Below are positions 52,870 through 63,544 of a DNA stretch of 64,000 nt, in pieces. The DNA comes from Eurosta solidaginis (Eukaryota; Arthropoda; Insecta; Diptera; Tephritidae). The position numbers and the translations under genes were made by a program. The stretch is from assembly GCF_040869045.1 (NCBI RefSeq), contig NC_090322.1:82545675-82609674 (forward strand), written 5' to 3'. The notes beneath the pieces are model-generated. The model did no database searches and had not been told where the DNA came from. It saw only the letters and a program-made list of their open reading frames with translations. Position 1 is the first letter of the stretch, and every line of letters starts with the position of its first letter.

Positions 52870-55800
52870 GGTAACTTTATTTAGAAAAACGCAATATGTA
52901 AGCTAACGAGGAAGGAGCGGTCGAGTAACCCAAACGAATGAGTTAAAAAAATTCGTACGCAGTTGTATCATATTTAGTCTAATATTAAAGGATATAGAAC
53001 GAGAAACAACGTTTGAAACCCTTCGAATAAGGAGGAAGGAGCCGTCGAGTAAACAAAACAAAATGGTTTAAAAAATTCGTACGCGGTATTTATCAGATTT
53101 AACTCTAGAATTAAAGGATATGGAACTAGAAACAACGTTTTAAACCCTTTAAAAACTTTAAATAACTATATCATAATTATTGTTCTGAAGCCAACAACTG
53201 CTGAGTGATCTACCAAAATTTGTTAATCGAAACGACTTAAGTATTCTAACCATGCTTAACCTTTATGCCGGTAAGTTTATTTAGAAAAACGCAATATGTA
53301 AGCTAACGAGGAAGGAGCCGTTGAGTAAACAAAACAAAATGGTTAAAAAAATTCGTACGCGGTATTTATCAGTTTTAACTCTAGAATTAAAAGATATAGA
53401 ACGAGAAACAACGTTTGAAACTATTTAAAAACTTTTAATAACTATATCAAAAATTATTGTTCTGAAGCCTACAACTGCTGAGTGATCTACTCTAATTTAT
53501 TAAACGAAACGACTTAAGTATTCTAACCATGCTTAACCTTTAGGCCGGTAACTTTATTTAGAAAAACGCAATATGTAAGTTAACGAGAAGGAGCCGTCGA
53601 GTAAACAAAACAAAATGGTAAAAAAAATTCGTGCGCGGTATTTATCAGATTTAACTCTAGAATTAAATGATATTGAATGAGAAATAACGTTTGAAACCCT
53701 TTAAAAGCTTTTAATAACTATATCAAAAATTATTGTTCTGAAGCCAACAACTGCTAAGTGATCTACTCAAATTTGTTAAACGAAACGACTTAAGTATTCT
53801 AACCATGCTTAACCTTTAGGCCGGTAAGTTTATTTAGAAAAAGGCAATATGTAGGCGAAGCGGAGATGGAGCGGTCGCGTAACCCAACCGAATGGGTTAA
53901 AAAAATTCGTATGCGGTATTTATCAGTTTTAGCTCTAGAATTAAAGGTTATAGAACGAGAAACAATGTTTGAAACCCTTTAAAAACTTTTAATAACTATA
54001 TCAAAAATTATTGTTCTGAAGCCAACAACTGCTGAGTGATCTACTCAAATTTGTTGAACGAAACAACTTAAGTATTCTAATCATGCTTAACCTTTAGGCC
54101 GGTAAGTTTATTTAGAAAACCGCAATATGTAAGCTAATAGGGAAGGAGCCGTCGAGTAAACAAAACAAAATGTTTAAAAAAATCGTACGCGGTATTTATC
54201 AGATTTAACTCTAGAATTAAAGGATATAGAACTAGAAACAACGTTTGAAACCCTTTAAAAACTTTTAATAACTATATCAAAAATTATTGTTCTGAAGCTA
54301 AAAACTGCTGAGTGATCTACTCAAATTTGTTGAACGAAACGACTTAAGTATTCTAACCATGCTTAACCTTTAGGCCGGTAAGTTTATTTAGAAAAACGCA
54401 ATATGTAAGCTAACGAGGAAGGAGCGGTCGAGTAACCCAAACGAATGAGTTAAAAAAATTCGTACGCAGTTGTATCATATTTAGTCTAATATTAAAGGAT
54501 ATAGAACGAGAAACAACGTTTGAAACCCTTCGAACCAGGAGGAAGGAGCCGTCGAGTAAACAAACCAAAATGGTTAAAAAAAATCGTACGCGGTATTTAT
54601 CAGATTTAGCTCTAGAATTAACGAATATAGAACGAGAAACAACGTTTGAAACCCTTTAAAAACTCTTAATAACTATATCAAAAATTATTGTTCTGAAGCC
54701 AACAACTGCTGAGTGATCTACTCTAATTTGTTAAACGAAAAGACTTAAGTATTCTAACCATGCTTAACTTTTAGGCCGGTAAGATTATTTAGAAAAACGC
54801 AATATGTAAGCTAACGAGGAAGGAGCGAACGAGAAACAACGTTTGAAACCCTTTAAAAACTTTAAATAACTATTATATCAAAAATTATTGTTCTGAAGCC
54901 AACAATTGCTGAGTGATCTTTTCAAATTTGTTGAACGAAACGACTTAAGTATTCTAACCATGCTTAACCTTTAGGCCGGTAAGTTTATTTAGAAAAACGC
55001 AATATGTAAGCTAACGAGGAAGGAACCGTCGAGTAAACAAAACAAAGTGGTTAAAAAAATTCGTACGCGGTATTTATCAGATTTAACTCTAGAATTAAAG
55101 GATATAGAACGAGAAACAACGTTTGAAACCCTTTAGAAACTTTTAATTACTATATCAAAAATTATTGTTCTGAAGCTAAAAACTGCTGAGTGATCTACTC
55201 AAATTTGTTGAACGAAACGACTTAAGTATTCTAACAATGCTTAACCTTTAGGCCGGTAAGTTTATTTATATGTAAGCTAACGAGGAAGGAGCCGTCGAGT
55301 AAACAAAACCAAATGGTTAAAAAAATTCGTACGTGCCATTTATCAGTTTTAACTCTAGAATTAAAGGATATAGAACGAGAAAAACTTTTGAAACCCTTTA
55401 AAAACTCTTACTAACTATATCAAAAATTATTGTTCTGAAGCCAACAACTGCTGAGTGATCTACTCTAATTTGTTAAACGAAAAGACTTAAGTATTCTAAC
55501 CATGCTTAACCTTTAGGGCGGTAAGTTTATTTAGAAAAACGCAATATGTAAGCTAACGAGGAAGGAGCCGTCGAGTAAACAAAACAAAATGGTTAAAAAA
55601 ATTCGTACGCGGTATTTATCAGTTTTAACTCTAGAATTAAAGGATATAGAACGAGAAACAACGTTTGAAACTATTTAAAAACTTTTAATAACTATATCAA
55701 AAATTATTGTTCTGAAGCCTACAACTGCTGAGTGATCTACTCTAATTTATTAAACGAAACGACTTAAGTATTCTAACCATGCTTAACCTTTAGGCCGGTA

Positions 55801-58800
55801 ACTTTATTTAGAAAAACGCAATATGTAAGCTAACGAGAAGGAGCCGTCGAGTATACAAAACAAAATGGTAAAAAAAATTCGTACGCGGTATTTATCAGAT
55901 TTAACTCTAGAATTAAAGGATATTGAATGAGAAATAACGTTTGAAACCCTTTAAAAGCTTTTAATAACTATATCAAAAATTATTGTTCTGAAGCCAACAA
56001 CTGCTAAGTGATCTACTCAAATTTGTTAAACGAAACGACTTAAGTATTCTAACCATGCTTAACCTTTAGGCCGGTAAGTTTATTTAGAAAAACGCAATAT
56101 GTAAGCTAAAGAGGAAGGAGCCGTGGAGTAAACAAAACAAAATGGTTAAAAAAAATTCGTATGCGGTATTTATCAGTTTTAACTCTAGAATTAAAGGATA
56201 TAGAACGAGAAACAACGTTTGAAACCCTTTAAAAACTTTTAATAACTATATCAAAAATTATTGTTCTGAAGCCAACAACTGCTGAGTGATCTACTCAAAT
56301 TTGTTAAACGAACCGACTTAAGTATTCTAACCATGCCTAACCTTTAGGCTGGTAAGTTTATATAGAAAAACGCAATATGTAGGCGACGCGGAGATGGAGC
56401 GGTCGCGTAACCCAAACGAATGGGTTAAAAAAATTCGTATGCGGTATTTATCAGTTTTAACTCTAGAACTAAAGGTTGTAGAACGAGAAACAATGTTTGA
56501 AACCCTTTAAAAACTTTTAATAACTATATCAAAAATTATTGTTCTGAAGCCAACAACTGCTGAGTGATCTACTCAAATTTGCTGAAGGAAACGACTTAAG
56601 TATTCTAACCATGCTTAACCTTTAGGCCGGTAAGTTTATTTAGAAAAACGCAATATGTAGGCGAAGCAGAGATGGAGCGGTCGCGTAACCCAACCGAATG
56701 GGTTAAAAAAATTCGTATGCGGTATTTATCAGTTTTAACTCTAGAACTAAAGGTTATAGAACGAGAAACAATGTTTGAAACCCTTTAAAAACTTTTAATA
56801 ACTATATCAAAAATTATTGTTCTGAAGCCAACAACTGCTGAGTGATCTACTCAAATTTGTTGAACGAAACGACTTAAGTATTCTAACCATGCTTAACCTT
56901 TAGGCGGGTAAGTTTATTTAGAAAAACACAATATGTAAGCTAATAGGGAAGGAGCCGTCGAGTAAACAAAACAAAATGTTTAAAAAAAATCGTACGCGGT
57001 ATTTATCAGATTTAACTCTAGAATTAAAGGATATAGAACTAGAAACAACGTTTGAAACCCTTTAAAAACTTTTAATAACTATATCAAAAATTATTGTTCT
57101 GAAGCCAACAACTGCTGAGTGATCTACTCAAATTTGTTAAACGAACCGACTTAAGTATTCTAACCATGCTTAACCTTTAGGCTGGTAAGTTTATATAGAA
57201 AAACGCAATATGTAGGCGACGCGGAGATGGAGCGGTCGCGTAACCCAAACGAATGGGTTAAAAAAATTCGTATGCGGTATTTATCAGTTTTAACTCTAGA
57301 ATTAAAGGTTGTAGAACGAGAAACAATGTTTGAAACCCTTTAAAAACTTTTAATAACTATATCAAAAATTATTGTTCTGAAGCCAACAACTGCTGAGTGA
57401 TCTACTCAAATTTGTTGAACGAAACGACTTAAGTATTCTAACCATGCTTAACCTTTAGGCGGGTAAGTTTATTTAGAAAAACGCAATATGTAAGCTAATA
57501 GGGAAGGAGCCGTCGAGTAAACAAAACAAAATGTTTAAAAAAAATCGTACGCGGTATTTATCAGATTTAACTCTAGAATTAAAGGATATAGAACTAGAAA
57601 CAACGTTTGAAACCCTTTAAAAACTTTTAATAACTATATCAAAAATTATTGTTCTGAAGCTAAAAACTGCTGAGTGATCTACTCAAATTTGTTGAACGAA
57701 ACGACTTAAGTATTCTAACCATGCTTAACCTTTAGGCCGGTAAGTTTATTTAGAAAAACGCAATATGTAAGCTAACGAGGAAGGAACCGTCGAGTAAACA
57801 AAACAAAATGGTTAAAAAAATTCGTATGCGGTATTTATCAGATTTAACTCTAGAATTAAAGGATATAGAACTAGAAACAACGTTTGAAACCATTTAAAAA
57901 CTTTAACTAACTATTATATCAAAAATTATTGTTCTGAAGCCAACAACTGCTGAGTGATCTATTCAAATTTGTTGAACGAAACGACTTAAGTATTCTAACC
58001 ATGCTTAACCTTTAGGCCGGTAAGTTTATTTAGAAAAACGCAATATGTAAGCTAACGGGGAAGGAACCGTCGAGTAAACAAAACAAAATGGTTAAAAAAA
58101 TTCGTACGCGGTATTTATCAGATTTAACTCTAGAATTAAAGGATATAGAACGAGAAACAACGTTTGAAACCCTTTAGAAACTTTTAATTACTATATCAAA
58201 AATTATTGTTCTGAAGCTAAAAACTGCTGAGTGATCAACTCAAATTTGTTCAACGAAACGACTTAAGTATTCTAACCATGCTTACTTAACCTTTAGGCCG
58301 GTAAGTTTATTTAGAAAAACGCAATATGTAAGCTAACGAGGAAGGAACCGTCGAGTAAACAAAACAAAATGGTTAAAAAAATTCGTACGCGGCATTTATC
58401 AGTTTTAACTCTAGAATTAAAGGATATAGAACGAGAAACAACGTTTGAAACCCTTTAAAAACTCTTAATAACTATATCAAAAATTATTGTTCTGAAGCCA
58501 ACAACTGCTGAGTGATCTACTCTAATTTGTTAAACGAAAAGACTTAAGTATTCTAACCATGCTTAACCTTTAGGCCGGTAAGTTTATTTAGAAAAACGCA
58601 ATATGTAAGCTAACGAGGAAGGACCCGTCGAGTAAACAAAACAAAATGGTTAAAAAAATTCGTACGCGGTATTTATCAGTTTTAGCTCTAGAATTAAAGG
58701 ATATAGAACGAGAAACAACGTTTGAAACTATTTAAAAACTTTTAATAACTATATCAAAAATTATTGTTCTGAAGCCAACAACTGCTGAGTGATCTACTCT

Positions 58801-59133
58801 AATTTACTAAACGAAACAACTCTTAAGTATTCTAACCATGCTTAACCTTTAGGCCGGTAAGTTTATTTAGAAAAACGCAATATGTAGGCGACGCGGAGAT
58901 GGAGCGGTCGCGTAACCCAAACGAATGGGTTAAAAAAATTCGTATGCGGTATTTATCAGTTTTAACATTAGAACTAAAGGTTAAAGAACGAGAAACAATG
59001 TTTGAAACCCTTTAAAAACTTTTAATAACTATATCAAAAATTACTGTTCTGAAGCCAACAACTGCTGAGTGATCTACTCAAATTTGTTGAACGAAACGAC
59101 TTAAGTATTCTAACCATGCTTAACCTTTAGGCC
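52870..59133. repeat. Higher-order repeat, copy 2 (6264 bp, two extra monomers)
   Basis: This is co-linear with copy 1 at 5709 bp until about 57080, where two extra monomers (555 bp) are present. After that the offset is 6264: TAAAAACTGC at 51395/57659 region, GCTTACTTAACC at 52016/58280, TACTAAACGAAAC at 52541/58805, and CAAAAATTAC at 52771/59035. Similarity ends near 59134, as predicted from the unit start. The extra monomers repeat the preceding pair, a local slip within the larger unit. Confidence 0.88.
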
Positions 59134-61100
59134 GTTAAGTTAATTTAGAAAAACGCAATATTTAAGCTAACGAGGAAGGAGCCGTTGAGTAAACAAAAAA
59201 AATGGTTAAAAAAAATCGTACACGGTATTTAACAGATTTAACTCTAGAATTAAAGGATATAGAACTAGAAACAACGTTTGAAACCCTTTAAAAACTTTTA
59301 ATAACTATATCAAAAATTATTGTTCTGAAGCTAAAAACTGCTGAGTGATCTACTCAAATTTGTTGAACGAAACGACTTAAGTATTCTAACCATGCTTAAC
59401 CTTTAGGCCGGTAAGTTTATTTAGAAAAACGCAATATGTAAGCTAACGAGGAAGGAGCCGTCGAGTAAACAAAACAAAATGGTTAAAAAAATTCGTATGC
59501 GGTATTTATCAGATTTAACTCTAGAATTAAAGGATATAGAACTAGAAACAACGTTTGAAACCATTTAAAAACTTTAAATAACTATTATATCAAAAATTAT
59601 TGTTCTGAAGCCAACAACTGCTGAGTGATCTATTCAAATTTGTTGAACGAAACGACTTAAGTATTCTAACCATGCTTAACCTTTAGGCCGGTAAGTTTAT
59701 TTAGAAAAACGCAATATGTAAGCTAACGAGGAAGGAACCGTCGAGTAAACAAAACAAAATGGTTAAAAAAATTCGTACGCGGTATTTATCAGATTTAACT
59801 CTAGAATTAAAGGATATAGAACGAGAAACAACGTTTGAAACCCTTTAAAAACTCTTAATAACTATATCAAAAATTATTGTTCTGAAGCCAACAACTGCTG
59901 AGTGATCTACTTTAATTTGTTAAACGAAAAGACTTAAGTATTCTAACCATGCTTAACCTTTAGGCCGGTAAGTTTATTTAGAAAAACGCAATATGTAAGC
60001 TAACGAGGAAGGCCCCGTCGAGTAAACAAAACAAAATGGTTAAAAAAATTCGTACGCGGTATTTATCAGTTTTAACTCTAGAATTAAAGGATATAGAACG
60101 AGAAACAACGTTTGAAACTATTTAAAAACTTTTAATAACTATATCAAAAATTATTGTTCTGAAGCCAACAACTGCTGAGTGATCTACTCTAATTTACTAA
60201 ACGAAACAACACTTAAGTATTCGAACCATTCTTAACCTTTAGGCCGGTAACTTTATTTAGAAAAACGCAATATGTAAGCTAACGAGGAAGGGCCCGTCTA
60301 GTAAACAAAACAAAATGGTTAAAAAAATTCGTACGCGGTATTTATCAGTTTTAGCTCTAGAATTAAAGGATGTAGAACGAGAAACAACGTTTGAAACCCT
60401 TTAAAAACTTTTAATAACTATATCAAAAATTATTGTTCTGAATCCAATAACTGCTGATTGATCTACTCAAATTTGTTAAACGAAACGACTTAAGTATTCT
60501 AACAATGCTTAACCTTTAGGCCGGTAAGTTTATTTAGAAAAACGCAATATGTAGGCGACGCGGAGATGGAGCGGTCGCGTAACCCAAACGAATGGGTTAA
60601 AAAAATTCGTATGCGGTATTTATCATTTTTAACTCTAGAACTAAAGGTTACAGAACGAGAAACAATGTTTTGAAACCCTTTAAAAACTTTTAATAACTAT
60701 ATCAAAAATTACTGTTCTGAAGCCAACAACTGCTGAGTGATCTACTCAAATTTGTTGAACGAAACGACTTAAGTATTCTAACCATGCTTAACCTTTAGGC
60801 CGTTAAGTTTATTTAGAAAAACGCAATATTTAAGCTAACGAGGAAGGAGCCGTTGAGTAAACAAAACAAAATGGTTAAAAAAAATCGTACACGGTATTTA
60901 AAAATTTAACTCTAGAATTAAAGGATATAGGACTAGAAACAACGTTTGAAACCCTTTAAAAACTTTTAATAACTATATCAAAAATTAGTTCTGAAGCCAA
61001 CAACTGCTGAGTGATCTACTCAAATTTGTTGAACGAAACGACTTAAGTATTCTAACCATGCTTAACCTTTAGGCCGGTAAGTTTATTTAGAAAAACGCAA
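59131..61100. repeat. Six-monomer duplication, offset 1668 bp
   Basis: The marker GCCGTTAAGT followed by GCAATATTTAAGC and TCGTACACGG occurs at 59131 and 60799. TACTAAACGAAACAAC upstream pairs at 1390 bp (58805/60195), so one monomer near 60241-60520 is extra in the second copy. Confidence 0.65.
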
Positions 61101-61627
61101 TATGTAAGCTAACGTGGAAGGAGCCGTCGAAAACAAAACAAAATAGTTAAAAAAATTCGTATGCGGTATTTATCAGATTTAACTCTAGAACTAAAGGATA
61201 TAGAACTAGAAACAACGTTTGAAACCCTTTAAAAACTTTAAATAACTATTATATCAAAAATTATTGTTCTGAAGCAAACAACTGCTGAGTGATCTATTCA
61301 AAATTGTTGAACGAAACGACTTAAGTATTCTAACCATGCTTAACATTTAGGCCGGTAAGTTTATTTAGAAAAACGCAATATGTAAGCTAACGAGGAAGAA
61401 ACGTCGAGTAAACAAAACAAAATGGTTAAAAAAATTCGTACGCGGTATTTATCAGATTTAACTCTAGAATTAAAGGATATAGAACGAGAAACAACGTTTG
61501 AAACCCCTTAAAAACTTTTAATAACTATATCAAAAATTATTGTTCTGAAGCCAACAACTGCTGAGTGATCTACACAAATTTGTTGAACGACACGACTTAA
61601 GTATTCTTACCATGCTTAACCTTTAGG

Positions 61628-61830
61628 CCGGTTGGAACGGCCGAGTAACCCAAACGAATGGGTTAAAAAAATTCGTACGCAGTTGTATCATATTTAGCTC
61701 TAATATTAAAGGATATAGAAAGAGAAACAACGATTGAAACCCTTCGAATCAGGAGGAAGGAGCCGTCGAGTAAACAAAAAAAAAATGGTTAAAAAATTCG
61801 TACCCGTCGAGTGAACAAAACAAAATGGTT
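61628..61830. repeat. Type B cassette with GGCCGGTTGGAACGG deletion junction
   Basis: This has the same 45-bp deletion junction as at 41241, followed by a full type B cassette and two 42-bp modules. It is the second member of the pair 20.4 kb apart. Confidence 0.78.
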
Positions 61831-62904
61831 AGAAAAATCCGTATGCGGCATTTTTCAGTTTTAACTCTAGAATTAAAGGATATAGAACGAGAAACAACGT
61901 TTGAAACCCTTTAAAAGCTTTTAATAACTATATCAAAAATTATTGTTCTGAAGCCAACAACTGCTGTTTGATCTACTCAAATTTGTTGAACGAAAATACT
62001 TAAGTATTCTAACCATGCTTAACCTTTAGGCCGGTAAGTTTATTTAGAAAAAAGGCAATATGTAAGCTAACGAGGAAGGAGCCGTCGAGTAAACAAAACA
62101 AAATGGTTAAAAAAATTCGTACGCGGCATTTATCAGTTTTAACTATAGAATTAAAGGATATAGAACGAGAAACAATATTTGAAACCATTTAAAAACTTTT
62201 AATAACTATATAAAAAATTATTGTTCTGAAGCCAACAACTGCTGAGTGATCTACTCAAATTTGTTGAACGAAACGATTTAAGTATTCTAACCATGCTTAA
62301 CCTTTAGGCCGGTAAGTTTATTTAGAAAAACGCAATATTTAAGCTAATAGGGAAGGAGCCGTCGAGTAAACAACACAATATGGTTAAAAAAAATCGTACG
62401 GGGTATTTATCAGATTTAACTCTAAAATTAAAGGATATAGAACTAGAAACAACGTTTGAAACCCTTTAAAAACTTTTAATAACTATATCAAAAATTATTG
62501 TTCTGAAGCCAACAACTGCTGAGTGATCTACTCAAATTTGTTGAACGAAACGACTTAAGTATTCTAACCATGCTTAACCTTTAGGCCGGTAAATTTTTTT
62601 AGAAAAACGCAATATGTAAGCTAACGAGGAATGAACCGTCGAGTATACAAAACAAAATGGTAAAAAAAATTCGTACGCGGTATTTATCAGATTTAACTCT
62701 AGAATTAAAGGATATTGAATGAGAAATAACGTTTGAAACCCTTTAAAAGCTTTTAATAACTATATCAAAAATTATTGTTCTGAAGCCAACAACTGCTAAG
62801 TGATCTACTCAAATTTGTTAAACGAAACGACTTAAGTATGTTTAGGGGGCTGGCAGGATAAAATTTACCTTCCTTTTTCTGCGGTGGGGTGTAGCTGATG
62901 GATA

Positions 62905-62960
62905 CGGCTGCTGCGGTGTTGATGGCTATGATGTGGTGGTGATGGTGGCGGTGGTTGTGT
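62905..62960. repeat. GGT/GAT-rich low-complexity stretch
   Basis: Imperfect triplets of GTG, GAT and GGC run through this stretch of the LTR (for example GATGTGGTGGTGATGGTGG). It contrasts with the AT-rich surroundings. No coding meaning is evident. Confidence 0.6.
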
Positions 62961-63222
62961 CTGCTGCTACCACCGGCAGTATGATTTTTGCTCTAACTTA
63001 CTGGAGCGGTTGGGGGTAATGCACTGCTATACTCGTTGGAAACGATATACACTTTGCACTGAAACTATGTTGCAGAAATAAATAAAAGGCAACTGGGCTT
63101 TCTTATTTTAAAGAACTATTTCTTTGAATTTAAAAGAGCTTTACAACTTTGTGTCACACACGGGATGGAGAAAATTTTCGAATAAGTAAAAATAAAAAGA
63201 AATGTCAAAAACAATAATATAA

Positions 63223-63243
63223 ATGTATGTATGTACGTACATA
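63223..63243. repeat. ATGT/ACGT simple repeat
   Basis: ATGTATGTATGTACGTACAT is a short self-complementary tetranucleotide run inside the LTR. It is useful as a landmark only. Confidence 0.75.
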
Positions 63244-63346
63244 GTCACATCTGTCAACCCATTGTTGGGGTTGCCAGAGAGGTGAAATACGCTCGCGTGT
63301 TAGCGTAAAATACAAACATTTCAAATTCTTAAGTTTAATAAATATG

Positions 63347-63369
63347 TACGTAATATATGATATTACGTA
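63347..63369. repeat. Inverted repeat in the LTR
   Basis: The arm TACGTAATAT and its exact complement ATATTACGTA flank a 3-base loop, ATG. Several further TACGT motifs follow within 60 bp. It could be a hairpin or a protein-binding palindrome. Function is unknown. Confidence 0.8.
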
Positions 63370-63532
63370 TTTGTACGTGCAAATAATTCAGAATGCGTAC
63401 TTATACGTAAAAGGTACATATATCAATAAATTCAATATAAAATTCAGGTAAATTCAGGTTTAGGTTTCCTTAAGCCTAATTTCTATTAAATAGAAGGGTT
63501 GGCTGTTGGCGACTACGACAGTCGCTCAAACA

Positions 63533-63544
63533 TCATCCCCGCCC
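63533..63544 (-). promoter_or_regulatory. Polypurine tract of the second element
   Basis: On the minus strand GGGCGGGGATGA directly precedes the LTR end TGTTTGAG. It has the form and place of a plus-strand primer, although one C and one T interrupt the purines. The ORF stop codon lies immediately before it. Confidence 0.6.

Larger units (their letters stand above)
37523..62838. repeat. Satellite array, ~277-bp monomer, right part
   Basis: This continues the same satellite after the copia insertion, in the same orientation and phase. The monomer interrupted at 33006 resumes at 37528 after the target-site duplication. Roughly 91 copies are present. Compared with the left part it holds more type C cassettes (GGCGACGCGGAGATGG) and a clear long higher-order repeat between 47 and 59 kb. 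It stops abruptly within a monomer, just after CTTAAG, where a second LTR element begins at 62839. No gene is visible in it. Confidence 0.97.
62839..63532 (-). repeat. LTR of the second retrotransposon, 694 bp
   Basis: The ends are TGTTTAG at 62839 and CTCAAACA at 63532, a 5-bp inverted repeat with TG...CA termini. The left end coincides exactly with loss of satellite sequence. Inside are a GGT/GAT-rich stretch near 62909-62960, an ATGT/ACGT simple repeat at 63223-63243, a perfect 10-bp inverted repeat at 63347-63369 and a minus-strand ATTAAA at 63334-63339. No second LTR copy is in the window for comparison, so the call depends on end structure and context. No ORF is supported in it. Confidence 0.7.

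Noticed and set aside
1..62838. CRISPR-like array, because of regular repeats
   Set aside because: The whole ~277-bp unit repeats and there are no unique spacers between short repeats. Eukaryotic transposons are embedded in it. It is a satellite.
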